Assembly: GCA_029378245.1 (NCBI GenBank)
Contig: JARKIF010000099.1
Location: 54,038-118,037, forward strand
Length of the DNA: 64,000 bases
Direction: 5' to 3'
DNA from: Roridomyces roridus
Taxonomy: Eukaryota > Basidiomycota > Agaricomycetes > Agaricales > Mycenaceae
Position numbers and translations under genes: made by a program. Position 1 is the first letter of the stretch. Each line of letters begins with the position of its first letter. Below the pieces are notes generated by a model. The model ran no database searches and was not told the DNA's origin. It was given only the letters and a program-made list of their open reading frames with translations. Positions 1 to 14,200 of this stretch are shown here, one piece after another.

Positions 1-1484
1 GCGTTGAAGAACACGCACATTCGCCACAGATGTTTCTTCATCGGATGATTCACACAGAGGTCAGACGTCGCGTATCCCTTGACATCCGGGAGATTCAACA
101 CCAGGGGCAGATGCGTCTCCGTCGCCTAAAGAAATTCCATCAGCACCGTGGGTTTAAGCAAACAACAGAGGGATAAACGCACAATAATCTGACATTCAAA
201 TGTCCGATCGCCCTGAGGCGCCCACCTCACATTCACTTTCTCCGAGACGCGGAACCACGCCCAATCCTTAGCGTCCTCCTCGTACGGACACAGCGCGGCG
301 ATAACACCAACCTCGGTAATGCCATAGGCAGCGAGGAGGCGCAGTCCTGCGTCGACGTAGCCGTCTCCGACGCGTTTCGGGAGAGGACCGCCACCCCAAA
401 TCTACAAGTCTTCAGACTTAGCTTAGTTCGCATTGGTAGGACGCACGATAGAATGCAATGTCTTCACATATGCGAATGTATCGGGTGAGTTGTACCAGGT
501 CACCATGAAGGCGGGGAGGGTACTGAGCGTCCGGCATTTCGTCCTCCGCGCATGCTCGAGGACAGTATCCGGAGACAGACTCATGGGGAGGGTGTCAGGT
601 GTTGTGGCCGTCGGCGGATACACAGCGGCCACCATCCCGCATAAAGGGCGGATCAGCTGGGCGACGATGCCGAAGATATGGAATGGCGGCATTCCCATGA
701 CACCCATCGGTGTGGGGACGGAGGCTCGTACATCCATTGCCGACACTGTGTCGAGGTAAGAGAACGAAAAGGGGTGTCGAGGAATGATGCGTACCGTTGA
801 CGACGTGGTTGAGCAACCGGTATGTCCAGCCATTAGCTTTGGGGAGACCCGTGCTGCCCGACGAATGGATGTACATCAAGACATCGTCAGCGCCCGGTTG
901 AGTATCAAGCGCCGCATACGGGTGAAAAGCAGAATTCGGGGTTTCGGAGCCGAGATTGCGGTATACTTGCCGGAGTGACGGCATTTCCTGGACAGTCACC
1001 ATGAATCCTGGGTCGACATCTGCGACATGTTGCGCCAGTCGAGCCAAGATCGAGGCAAGAGTGATGCGTGTCGCTATGATGTGGTGGCACGAAGCTGCAC
1101 GTAGCAGCTGGTAAATCGCAAGGGGGGAATTCCTGTGCGAAATAGGAAACGGCTGTTCATTCAAGGCTTGAGAAAATGTCTATGGGAAAGAGGAAAGACA
1201 GTGCATACGACGAGACCCGTAGTCATTAGCCCAGCAGACACGGCATGATACAAGATGGTGTCGGACTCGGCGATGATGGCGACGACTTGTCCGTCCTGTC
1301 CTTCACGATTCGGACGAAGCAGATGAGCAGCTCGATGTGTAGCTCGACCGAATTCGAGCTGAGTGATAGTCACGATGTGGCCAGACCCAACGTCGGCATA
1401 GATGCAGAATGGATCGAGCGGACAATTCTCGACGTTCCGAGAGATGAGGCCAGGCAGCGTTTCAAGGGTCTGGGATGGAGGCAT
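1..1484 (-). CDS. NRPS-like A-T-TE enzyme, copy 1 (5' part; continues beyond window start)
   Basis: This is the amino-terminal part of an adenylation-domain enzyme, running leftward and cut off by the window edge. The start MPPSQTLETLPGLISRN at 1484 is shared with the complete copy at 9602, and the upstream DNA is also alike to about 1620. Adenylation signature SSGSTGLPKA lies near 850. An intron ending just before FPISHRNSP matches the one in the other copy. Enzymes of this A-T-TE layout activate a carboxylic acid with ATP, load it on a carrier domain and release it by a thioesterase; the substrate cannot be read here. The 5' portion differs from copy 2 at many residues, while the portion nearest the window edge is almost identical, which suggests recent gene conversion. 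I see no frame break in the visible part, but the T and TE domains lie outside, so whether it is functional is unknown. Confidence 0.8.
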
Positions 1485-1620
1485 GTCGAAAGCATGGGTA
1501 CGAGAGAAGCAGGTGAATCACAAGGCATAGTCATGCCGGCAGAACCTCCGCGTCGGTGCCCGTCTAGCTAGACTGTATTGAAGATTCTGATTGCACGGAT
1601 GGCGCTCAAAAAAAGACCAG
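1..1620. repeat. Left arm of long inverted repeat (NRPS-like gene copies)
   Basis: Base 1 pairs in inverted orientation with about 11079, and the match runs through the gene start and about 130 bp of upstream DNA, to roughly 1620 against 9470. A few small indels are present. The arm is nearly perfect at 1-430 and visibly more diverged closer to the gene start. It probably extends left of the window. Confidence 0.85.
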
Positions 1621-1759
1621 AGTGACACGCGCCAATATCGCGCGAATGAGAAGGCCCAGCTCCACGGAATATCTCTCGTTGAGTAGAGATATTACGGATA
1701 TAGATTCCGCAGAGACCCTGGGACGGGATGGGAGATGAGAGCAAGAGCCGAGCCAGAGC

Positions 1760-3981
1760 TATGGAAGGTCGGACACTCAAGCTGATGTGATGGACATCGC
1801 TTGACGGTTTCGGGAATTTCACCCGACATCAGACTTTTGACATCTAGCTTGTGACCTTGTACAAGGTCATTCAGCCCGCAAGCGCCCGCCAAATCTGCGC
1901 AAGCCCGCAAGCTCACAAGCCAGGTCCTGAAACTTGCAAGGTCCCTCGTTCGACTCCCATCGGACCACACAGATTTATTTCCTTCGACCCTGGATCTGAC
2001 TGGTACATGCTTCCATTGCCTCTCAGTGTATCTCCTCCATCACTAATACCTTTTTTCAGCCCCACTTTCAACCATTTCCGGGATTTTAACCCTCGCTTTG
2101 ACCTTGCGAGCTTGTGCCACAAGCTGCCAAGCCCAAAAAGGTCGCAAGATCTTTGTCAAAAGACTGATGGACAGCCGCTTGCTTACCATGTGATTGCCGT
2201 CAATACGCCGGTTTTCCCGCAGGTTAGCCGATCGCTCCGCCGAAATCCCAGTAATACACGCGGAGCTGTCAAACGGCTGATCGGCAGGGATCGGCGTTGG
2301 ATGATGGCGGACAACAACGTCGGCCGCCGAGTGTCACACCAATTTCCACTGGAATCCACTGGCTCATGATGGACTGTGGTGGGTTTTGGGTGGGCTGGTG
2401 GTGCGTGGGCTTTTATTTTTTCGAGATATTTCTACGGCCATCTTGAGTTCATGATGTTCAACTTGAACAGCTTTGAGTTGCAGTATGACATCGGCACGTT
2501 GAACCAACGTCGGCATCCACTGGATTCCACCGGATTCCAGTGAATCATTCTTTGTTCCTCAGCAATTTGTTGACTGTATCTAATTCCTACAACCAAAGAA
2601 ATACTTCACTCAATGGAATCCCCTGGAAGCCGTCGGAAACCAGCAAGAAGGAACGGGTTACATCACCTTGAACCCTTCATTCACGCAGATGGATCAGCCG
2701 GGGGTTGTGAATCATGAGAAGCAACGATGAACCGCATAAGTTCTCGAAACATTGAGCGAGTCTTTGCTACCTCCCACTGGAACCCAGTGGGGAGGCCGTC
2801 TCGTCAACTTGAGTGGGTGATCTGATGAATGCCAACGGCGATCACCAACATTCATCAGATTCGCTGGGAAACAATGACAACCAACGGCCGCCGGTGTCCA
2901 TCGGTAGCCACCGGTGGCCGCCAGCGACTTTGCTAGCGGCGGGTATATTACTCCGAAATCCATGCCCTGTTCAATGCCGAAAGATGAATCTCAAATTTTG
3001 CCAATCTCGCACCCGCGTTTCGAATTTTTTTTTCCGGCTGGGGGAGAATGATGGAGGGCTCGACCGTCAGGCCTCACACTCCTCTTTCTTCCGTACAGAT
3101 CGTACCACCACCATCGGCTTCCCTCTGCACCACACACCGGCTTTCTTGCCTCCAACTTCCATCCGCACGACTATGGGCAACTTTCGTTCTACAATATCCG
3201 ACTTCCAACGAAATATAGTCTTTCATCGTCGATTAAGTGGCCTCGGTGTTTGACTGCTGCATCCTTCACGGCTCGTAGCCACTTTGAATTCGACTCTTCA
3301 CATCCTGAACCCTGAAAATACATGTTTGCAGTCGTGCGTCGCAGTTCAGACACGTCAAATTGGTCTCTGTAACCGTCAAACAACTCACTGACGTTGCTCC
3401 TTCGGAGTCCTTCCTGGATGGCACCCAAACGGATGCAACTTGGCTCGCGTTCGCACGTGCCAATTGGTTTTCCATGGCAGACCAGTAGTGCTGTGGAGCG
3501 TGCAGATGATGGTGAATTATGGATGTGCATCGCCCTTGGAATCTACGTCGATCAGACTAAGTATCCATACACGATATATGCAGGTCTGGTCATGTACACC
3601 GGCTATAAAGGCAGACGCGATTCCTGTTGCTGCTGCGTTCAAGACTGAGCTCCCCGGACCCCGCGAACCCTCACGTTGACGCGACTCGTGATGTACCCAG
3701 CTCCCAATTGCGTCAGAGCGCCATTTGCCCAAGGACAATACGTGCGTGAAGCTGAAATTTATTCCCTCAACATCTGAGTCTTGAGTTCTCAACCCGGGTC
3801 AGAACCGCGTCAAAAAGAAAGTTCCCGCCGATTATACTATAGCTTGAAAATGCATCGGCACAATCGGCTGAGTGAGCCGAAGCTGATGTGAATCAACCTG
3901 TAAGCGAGCGGCTGTCGGGTCAAATTGCCAAAACAGTTAAGCGACGTCCATCACATCAGCTTGAGTGTTAGACCTTCCATA
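1760..3981. mobile_element. Non-autonomous TIR element with 6-bp target duplication (copy A)
   Basis: The element starts TATGGAAGGTCGGACACTC at 1760 and ends with the inverted form at 3981. The terminal inverted repeats are about 65-70 bp long and roughly 85 percent alike by eye. Both sides carry the same hexamer CAGAGC (1754-1759 and 3982-3987), read as a target-site duplication. The same termini bound a second element at 43206-45512. Inside I recognise no transposase: the open frames at 1851-2369, 2813-3253 and 3189-3530 (minus) resemble nothing known to me. The middle (about 2340-2960) is rich in words like CCACTGGAATCCACTGG. It sits between NRPS-like copy 1 and the GMC oxidoreductase. Confidence 0.8.
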
Positions 3982-3987
3982 CAGAGC

Positions 3988-5551
3988 CGATGACAGTGTT
4001 GTCCATATGTGTCCCGATGACTCATCCATCATGATCAACCTGCCGGACCACATGTGACAGGCAGTCACAGCCCTTCCCCTCAAGAATGAATGCGGTCTCA
4101 GGACTGTGGTCCTCCTCCCAATGCCCAGAACAGAAAGGCTGATGAGGACCGGTGTTTATCCCACATAAGGTCAGATCCGAAAATCGACCCTCTCCAACTT
4201 TTTGTCCGGACTCGGCGTCGCGCGGACGCCAATTTTTTTGTCCGGTGACATGGTCGTTGACGAATAATAAATTTGTCTATGTCTGACTCTGTCATGATGA
4301 CTCATTCATCAATCAACCATTGATCAACCATTCCACAACCTTGCTACAACCTGGGCTTGAGGCGATTGCGCCGCATGGTAGCCGTGTGGCAGGTCTGACT
4401 AACAGGCAGTACGCCTAATATTTGTTTTGGGATCCTGTGATAGCCAGCTCTACTGGTACCTGAGCATTCCATTCTGGAGACTGGCATTCTCGGGAGTCGG
4501 AGTCGGGACTCGGGAGGCATCGGGAGCCGGGGGCCCATGTGGGTCGTGTCGGAATGATTCGAACTTGGCCAAGTAAATAGACCGGCGTACTGATTTACTT
4601 CCGGTGTTCAATGCAGCTTAGAGGTACAAGAGGTTGGTTGTCAGTTAGTCCGAATCTACAACGAGGGAAGTACTTCGAAAGATGACATTCAAGAAGGTCT
4701 GTCATGCCGTTGCACACGCACGGCGTGACGCACCTCGCAGGGAGGATCCTTACCACGTACGATTGAAACTTCAGCTGCGTCCGATGACTTCGAAATCGAT
4801 TTTCCCGGGGGGGACACTGAGGAGTTGGATGATGACAAGTTCCACAGAAGCCAATTCGCTGACCCGGCGTTGCTATATGATCACGGTCTGTGGATGTCTC
4901 ATGACCCACGGGCCACCACCGCTGAATTACATATGGGCTCACATTTCAATAGATTCAATCTCCGCGTCGAGGCAGCTCAATGTCCTCGACGGTGTCAGCC
5001 GGCCGGTGAAGATGGAAGATGTCTCAGATTTCAGCCAGGTAACGTTTCGGTGTTAGACCTTTATTTCGACATGGCGGGAAACAAGCCGCAGAACTTTGAT
5101 GTAAGTATATTTCGGCGTATCAGAGCCAGGTGTGATCCGAGTCTCCATAGGTATGATCCGACCCACAAGCCGGATTCGAGTCATTGAAACGAATACAGCT
5201 TGTATGCTACACCCGGCCATTGTAATTGAAATAGGCATCCCGAAGACGACTGCCGAACTTCTGTATTCTGTTATTCCTGGCTCTGGTAAGCCTTCAACTA
5301 AAAAAAGAATCGCTTACAATGTCAGATCTTCGTTTCATAATGAAAAGAAAAAAAACCGCTGTCGGGCTCGGGCGACTCAGACCCCGGTACGTATCTCCCC
5401 CGGCTGGTGCATGTAAAGTTCTATCTACCGCGGGCGGATAATATCCACACCCAGCGGCGTGCTGAACATCGGGATCGTTCCATGGGGAAGGAATCCACTC
5501 GCAAAGCCATTTTATAACGGTTGGGATGAAGAACCGGAAAACCAAGTGACA
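3988..5551. other. Intergenic DNA upstream of GMC oxidoreductase, no clear gene
   Basis: Short open frames exist (for example 4682-5056 and 4825-5187, plus), and some stretches near 4790-5100 have a coding-like acidic composition with possible splice sites. None resembles a known family. I treat it as intergenic or a decayed gene. Confidence 0.4.
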
Positions 5552-7880
<2,329 letters not shown>

Positions 7881-8038
7881 TATATAAGAGTCTCATATAT
7901 TTACCTGTAGAATCTACTAGTAGTGCTAGTGATGTGTAATCAACGGTTTTGTCTTGGGACTTTCAATCGAGTCCTTCAGCTTTAATCCGATGCAGATTGA
8001 TACAATTTCGCTCGGCTCTCATACAACAAGTCTATACT

Positions 8039-8904
8039 CTACCACGGAATCTCATCCAAGTCAATATCCCAAGGCTTACCCGTAGACGAGCGCTTCCAGG
8101 GGAAGAACCTGCCACTGCTCTTCTCCTTCGTCGCCCCATCAATCCTCGACAGAAGCCCCTGGACTGAATCGTCCACAGTGATCGGCGCCTTCTCCATTCC
8201 CACCGCAGTGGCTCCATGATTTCCCATATCCGTAGCCACGAACCCGGGGTGAATCGCCAGCGAAATGAGCTTGGGGTTCTCGGCGTCGAGGGCCTTGACG
8301 ATAAAGTTGGCAGCGGCCTTGGACGAACCGTACGCGCCGGCACCCACGTTGCGAAAGTTCGAGATGGAGCCCGCGGCGGAGGAAATGAGTGCGAAGATGG
8401 GTGCGCCGGTGGGCGAGGCGAGGAGGAGCTCTTGGGCGGCTTGGAAGAGGACGATGACGCCGAGGGTGTTGACTTCCCAGTGTTCTTTGAATTGGGACAC
8501 TGGGGTTGAGCCGATTGGGCCGTAGTGGTTGGCGATGCCTGATTTGCCCCTGGTGAGCTTCCGACGCAGCAAATGAGCAGAGAACATACCTGCGTTGGCG
8601 ATCACGACGTCCAGTTGACCCGCAGTCTTCTGGATCTCAGCGACGGCAGCGTCGTTGCTCTCCTTGTCCGCTGAAACCAACTTGACGGGGTGCACGTTGG
8701 GATGGGTCGCAACGAGGTCTTTGAGCGACTGCGCAGTGGGATCGCGAGTGCCAGCAAAGACGATGGTGTTCGGACGTGCTGCGATCGTCTTGGCGAGGAC
8801 GTACCCGATGCCACGGTTGGCTCCGGTGACTACAGAGGACGTCAATTCGTTGATCAAATTGAGAAGCAGGGAACACTACTGAGATAGACGGTTTTGGTGG
8901 ACAT
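8039..8904 (-). CDS. Short-chain dehydrogenase/reductase (NAD(P)-dependent)
   Basis: A classical SDR of about 250 residues. The start is placed at 8904 (MSTKTVYL) rather than the internal ATG at 8857. A GT-AG intron near 8830-8873 then joins MSTKTVYL to ITGANRGIG, the cofactor-binding glycine motif. A second intron of about 50 nt near 8540-8590 joins NAG to IANHYGP. The NAG motif, the catalytic serine region (LISSAAGS) and the YGSSK active-site pair are all present. Overall it resembles small fungal ketoreductases of the norsolorinic-acid-ketoreductase-like group, so it probably reduces a carbonyl or oxidises an alcohol in the cytosol. It is transcribed away from NRPS-like copy 2 across about 700 bp and may belong with it and the GMC gene in a small metabolic cluster; substrate unknown. 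Confidence 0.9.
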
Positions 8905-9601
8905 GAAGGACTCGGGAGGAAGGATGGATTGGATGAAACGCATACATGCGACCCTTTTAACCGGCCTCAATTACCAAGGAGCGGCTAATTAGTAAACACG
9001 GTCCGTTACACGGACCGGGCAATGATGGCGGACGAGCGATCGGGAATTATGTAAAAGCTGCTAAATCCCACGACGAGGGAAGGGAGAAGGGTTCCTGGCG
9101 GAAAACAAGATGGGGATTCGGAGAGTCTAGACCGGCGGGAGCCTCGACCCGGCCCTCGAACTGGCGGCCTGAGCCTTGCTTTCAATGCTCTGGGATGGTT
9201 GGTACACTGGCGTCGTCTCCGTCGCGGGTGCAGTCCGGATTCGTGTTGAGGGGAGGGCTGAGAGTGGTCCGGAGCAAAGAGCAGATTGATGGATGTGTCA
9301 TCGTGACAAACATGGACAAATCTGTCAACGGCTGCTCTCATCTCTCATCTCGTCCAAAAGCCTCTGCGGATTTATCCGTCATATTTCTCCTCAGCGACGA
9401 ATATTCCGTGTAGGTGGGCCTCCTAATTCGGGCAATATTAGCGCATCCCACACCGTCTAAGTATTTCAGTGGAGCGGTCCTGATCTTTTTTTGAGCACCA
9501 CATGCAAGAATAGTACACTAGACGGGTATCCGACGCGGCGATTCTGCCGGTATGGCCATGCCTCGTGATTCACCTGCTTTTCCTGGTACCCGACTCTCGA
9601 C
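8905..9601. promoter_or_regulatory. Shared divergent promoter region, SDR and NRPS-like copy 2
   Basis: About 700 bp without a gene separate two outward-facing starts (8904 minus, 9602 plus). The right 130 bp (about 9470-9601) are duplicated upstream of NRPS-like copy 1, so a core promoter moved with that gene. No specific regulator site is claimed. Confidence 0.45.
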
Positions 9602-11079
9602 ATGCCTCCATCCCAGACCCTCGAAACGCTGCCTGGCCTCATCTCTCGGAACCTAGAGAATTGTCCGCTCGATCCATTCTGCATCTATGCCGAGTCTGGC
9701 CACCTCGTGACTATCACTCAGCTCGAATTCGGTCGAGCTACGCATCGAGCTGCTCATCTGCTTCGTCCGAATCGTCAAGGCCAGGACTGGAAAGTTGTCG
9801 CCATCATCGCCGAGTCCGACACCATCTTGTATCATGCCGTGCTTGCCGGGCTTCTGACTGCTGGTCTCACCGTATGCACTGTCCTCCTTACTATCGACAT
9901 TCGCTCATATTGTGAATGAACAGCCGTTTCCCATTTCGCAGAGGAATTCTCCCCCCGCGATCTACCAGCTGCTGCGTGCAACTTCTTGTCACCACATCAT
10001 AGCGACACGCGTCACTCTTGCCCCCATCCTGGCTCGACTTGCGCAGCATATCGCAGATGTCGACCCAGGATTCACGCTGACCATCGAAGAAATTCCGCCC
10101 CTACGACAAGTATACCCCAACCTCGGCTCCGAAACCCTGGATTGTGCTTTCTACGCATATCCGGCGCTTGATATCCAGCCAACCGGGGACGACGTCATCA
10201 TGTACCTACACTCGTCCGGCAGCACGGGTTTCCCCAAAGCAATTGCCTGGACATACCGATTGCTCACCCATAGTTTCGCCGGTATGTATCCCTCCTCCAC
10301 ACGTCTTTTCTTTGTGTCCCTCACAAGCACGCAGTCTCAGCCATCGACGTACGAGCCTGCGTCCCCACACCGATAAGTGTCATGGGCATGCCGCCATTCC
10401 ACCTCATGGGAATCTTCGCCCAAATGGTTCGCCCTTTATACGGAATGGTTGCTGCTGTGTATCCCCCGACGGCTACAACACCTGAAACCCTCCCCATGAG
10501 TCTGTCTCCGGATACAGTCCTCGAACATGCTCGGAGGACGAAATGCCGGACACTGACCATCATCCCCTCCTTCATGGTGACCTGGTACAACTCACCCGAC
10601 GCATTCGCATATGTCAAGACACTGCACTCTATCGTGCGTCCTACCAATGCGAACTAAGCTAAGTCTGAAGACTTGTAGATTTGGGGTGGCGGTCCTCTCC
10701 CGAAACGCGTCGGAGACGGCTACGTCGACGCAGGACTGCGCCTCCTCGCTGCCTATGGCATTACCGAGGTTGGTGTTATCGCCGCGCTGTGTCCGTACGA
10801 GGAGGACGCTAAGGATTGGGCGTGGTTCCGCGTCTCGGAGAAAGTGAATGTGAGGTGGGCGCCTCAGGGCGATCGGACATTTGAATGTCAGATTATTGTG
10901 CGTTTATCCCTCTGTTGTTTGCTTAAACCCACGGTGCTGATGGAATTTCTTTAGGCGACGGAGACGCATCTGCCCCTGGTGTTGAATCTCCCGGATGTCA
11001 AGGGATACGCGACGTCTGACCTCTGTGTGAATCATCCGATGAAGAAACATCTGTGGCGAATGTGCGTGTTCTTCAACGC
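9470..11079. repeat. Right arm of long inverted repeat (NRPS-like gene copies)
   Basis: Inverted counterpart of 1-1620. The arm covers the promoter, start and about the first 1.5 kb of NRPS-like copy 2. The 233-433 minus frame and the 10647-10847 plus frame translate identically, whereas residues nearer the start differ. Confidence 0.85.
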
Positions 11080-12926
11080 TTACTCTGGTACATGAGTAGT
11101 AACCCACGATTCAGTGTCGGTCGACTGGATGACAACCTCGTTCATACTTCCGGCGAGAAGACGGTCCCTGCTCCCATGGAGAATCTTATCATGAGCAGCC
11201 CGCTGTGCGTACCATCTTCTATTTGTTTCTCCTACTGAAAGCGAATCCTAGCATCAAGGCCGCCCTGGTGTTCGGACATGAGCGCCCACAGACGGGCGTA
11301 CTCCTTGAGATGGTTCCCGGATCGGAAATCGACATCCAGAATGAGGCTCAGATTGCGGAACTGAGGAATAAAATTTGGTACGTCCAAGAATCCCTCCATT
11401 CATGTGGACGTCAACTCGAGGGATCCTAGGCAGCGATCGAAGAAGCCAACGCCATCGCACCGGGCTTCAGCCGTCTCTTCAAAGAGATGATACTTTTTGC
11501 CTCTGCGGACAAGCCCCTTCCCCGGGCTGGCAAAGGGACGGTTCTGCGGAAGGCCGCTCTCACGTTGTATGCCCCTGAAATCGATGCCTTGTGAGTTTCC
11601 AAGTTCTCAGCAAGTTTCGAGAAGACCCATGGGTTGTAGATACAAGCGGGTCGAGGAACACGCTGTGGACATCATCGAGGCGCCGACTGTATGGAAGGTT
11701 GAATCTATTCAGCCATGGTTGTTGGAGGTGGCGGCCAGTGTTTGCACTTTTATGGCATTCTCGCCACGGACAGATCTTCGTCAGCAGGGATTCGACAGGT
11801 CTGTAGAGCCTTTCTTTCTTCCTTCACGCTACGGATGATTGATTCCTTTCTCAGCCTCACGGCGACTATCTTTCGATTACACATCACCAAGGGTCTCCGG
11901 TCGCGCAAGCTCGAAAAGGAGGCCAAGGCAATACCCCAACATCTCGTGTATTCCCGTCTGACTATCGAAGAACTATCCATCTTCCTCGAAAGCCTGGTCG
12001 CTGGGACTCTATCCCAGACCGACCTTCGAACAAACCCCGCGGCTCAGTACGTCGCCCCCATGACCTCCGACACAGTCGTCGAGCTCTGCACAGAGGCTGG
12101 TGGAGTTCCACTCATCGTATTCCCCGGCATCCGCGGCACCCTCGATTCAATTCGACCGATCCGCGCACATTTCCGTGGAACCATGTGGGGCATCCAAATT
12201 CAAGACTCGACGCCCATATCCCCTTTTGCTACCTTCGCCGCCTTCCTGACGGATAAAATCCGCGAAAAGCGACCACATGGGCCGTATCGCTTGGCCAGCT
12301 ACTCCGGGGCCTCCGTCCTTGTCGTCGCCGTGGCGAAACTGTTGGAAGAGAGCGGCGAGGAGGTCACACAGCTTTCCTTCATCGACCAATTTCCCTTGTT
12401 CTGGACCGTCGAGCCTACGTATGAGGCATTGCGAGATGAGGAGAAGCGTTGTGCGTGGACTTCGCAGGTGCCAACCCGAGAGGTTGGGCTCTTTGCCCAT
12501 GATCCGCTCTATGGGCCGGAGAGCGATCGGCACAAGGAACTCAAAGCGGTTACGACTGCATTTGCTGCGGGGGAATCACATGAATATGAATTCGAGATGG
12601 AAAGGATGGTGATTCGGCAGCGCCAGATTGATTCGTTGCTTGATTTTCTCGCGAGCTTCCTACCCCCGACGAGCTCTGGATCTGGACTTGCCGAGTACGC
12701 GGATGCGATCAACCGCTGGTTGTCCTCAGTCAAGGCGCCCCTCAGCGCGTTCACAGCGGAATTTGGGATCGTCGCAACTATGCCTGGCGATGTGCGCAGG
12801 GAGTGGGGGGATTTGGGTGCCAGTCGGTGTTTCAAACCTGTCAAACAACATTTCCTCGATGGCGTTGGTCATTATGGGATTATGGGGGATAAGAGGTTGT
12901 CGGAGCTCTTGCAACAGTATGCGTAG
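9602..12926 (+). CDS. NRPS-like enzyme, adenylation-thiolation-thioesterase (A-T-TE), copy 2
   Basis: A complete single-module NRPS-like protein of about 950 residues. The adenylation domain shows SSGSTGFPKA (about 10214), AYGITEVG (about 10755) and the C-terminal lysine motif GKGTVLRKAAL (about 11535). The carrier domain is GFDSLTA, with an intron cutting the serine codon (phosphopantetheine site) between about 11792 and 11853. The thioesterase follows from about 12060, with a nucleophile region LASYSGAS near 12300, a variant of the usual GxSxG, and a late histidine in GVGHYG near 12865. This layout matches the basidiomycete quinone/furanone synthetases that join two aryl-pyruvates, such as atromentin synthetases; that substrate is an inference from layout only. 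About eight short introns are required. It faces copy 1 across the GMC and SDR genes. Confidence 0.85.
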
Positions 12927-13030
12927 TAGAAACTGGTTCTGAATCTGGTTTCAGCTCAATATCGGGTCTGCTGGGCGCTGAAGTGGGTTACGCTCCTGGG
13001 CAGAATGGCCTATAGCTATGGCCCAAAAAT

Positions 13031-13124
13031 GGCATCACCGTGGATTGAACACGGGACCTCCAGATAAACAATTTTGTGATCACTCCACTTCAGTCTGTTG
13101 CTCTCCCAGCTGAGCTATGACGCC
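13031..13124 (-). tRNA. tRNA-Phe(GAA): tRNA-Phe(GAA) with a 21-nt intron
   Basis: The reverse strand folds as a tRNA: acceptor stem GGCGTCA with TGATGCC (one G-T wobble), D arm GCTCAGCTGGGAGAGC, anticodon arm CAGACTGAAG, T arm CCGTG-TTCAATC-CACGG. The anticodon GAA lies at 13089-13091. An intron of about 21 nt (13067-13087) sits one base after the anticodon, the canonical nuclear position and the same place as in yeast tRNA-Phe. The discriminator and CCA are not encoded, as expected for eukaryotes. It lies just downstream of NRPS-like copy 2. Confidence 0.93.
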
Positions 13125-13447
13125 GTACGGGAGGTATTCGTCGGTGTGTCTCCTATTTCAACAGCGGGTTCGGCAACAGGAAATTTGCTTTTCAAGTCGT
13201 ACCATACGGCAAGATTGCAATCATCCTCCATAGACCGGATTATATGCATGTCCGGACGAGAGCCGCTCCGTCCCTACTTCGAGCATGTGGCTCCACCATT
13301 CTGGTCATCATGTCCATCGAAATGCCTCCATTCGAAGTGGATTTACGAGCACTTTTCCAAGTTGGGTCCCAGAATCCCGAGTCGTTGCTAGATATTTCAT
13401 ACAATTTACAAGTACACGGTACATTCGTTCAATCCAACGCAATCCCT

Positions 13448-13822
13448 TCAGAAAAACTTCTCCATCCCCGCATGCTCCTCAAACTGCGTCGGACACGTCA
13501 AAGAGCTCCTCCTCCTAAACATCTGACGAATATTCGCCTCTGCCTCTCCTCCTCCTATCCCGGCGGTCATCGAGTCATCCTCCGGTACGTGAACACAGTT
13601 GTTCGTCCGCACAATAATGTTCTCGACGCCAATCTGATACTTGAGGTGCGCGTAATCGGTGATGGTGGGCGTGACGGTGAGGGATGGCCGGCGCGCGAGG
13701 CCCGGGTGTGCGATGGAGAGAGGACGCGAGCACGGGGAGAAGGCTTCGCGGAGCATGAATGCCCGGGCTTCGCTCACTGAGAGCGTGGGGGTGGTGATAG
13801 GGGTAAGGGTAGGACACTGCAT
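13448..13822 (-). CDS. Small hypothetical protein
   Basis: An open frame of about 124 residues starting MQCPTLTPITTPTLSVSEA; the frame stays open upstream to 14077, but that part looks like leader with a possible intron. The protein has a Ser/Thr/Pro-rich start, then TITDYAHLKYQIGVENIIV and an acidic-basic tail ending in HAGMEKFF. No signal peptide or membrane segment is seen, and I recognise no family. Residue composition is protein-like, but the call rests on length and codon feel alone. Confidence 0.4.
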   Translation of the reverse strand: MQCPTLTPITTPTLSVSEARAFMLREAFSPCSRPLSIAHPGLARRPSLTVTPTITDYAHLKYQIGVENIIVRTNNCVHVPEDDSMTAGIGGGEAEANIRQMFRRRSSLTCPTQFEEHAGMEKFF

Positions 13823-14200
13823 ATTGTTACTGAAGGGGAGAGTAAGAACGGAGGTTGGTGGGTAGCCAGGCGAACTTACACGATGAGTGTGGTTGGAATT
13901 TAGGAGAGCTGAGATGGTAGCGGGTGATTGCTGGAGAAGGGAGGAGAACCGCTCACCTTTTATACGCAGCAGTTTGTGAGACAACTTACCCTGAAGGCTG
14001 TGGGATCCGCGACGGGTTCCAGGCGGGCCGCATGTAGCCGCATGTCTCAGAATCGCGGTGGTCCAGAAATGAGACATTCAGAATGATCCTACCAAACAAC
14101 GGGTCCCCTATACTCTCCTCCGATCCTGCATCTCAAAAATAACCCTCAAAACCTCGCTCCACACGCCCACATCATGATTGAACCCCTCCAGACGCCGCAC

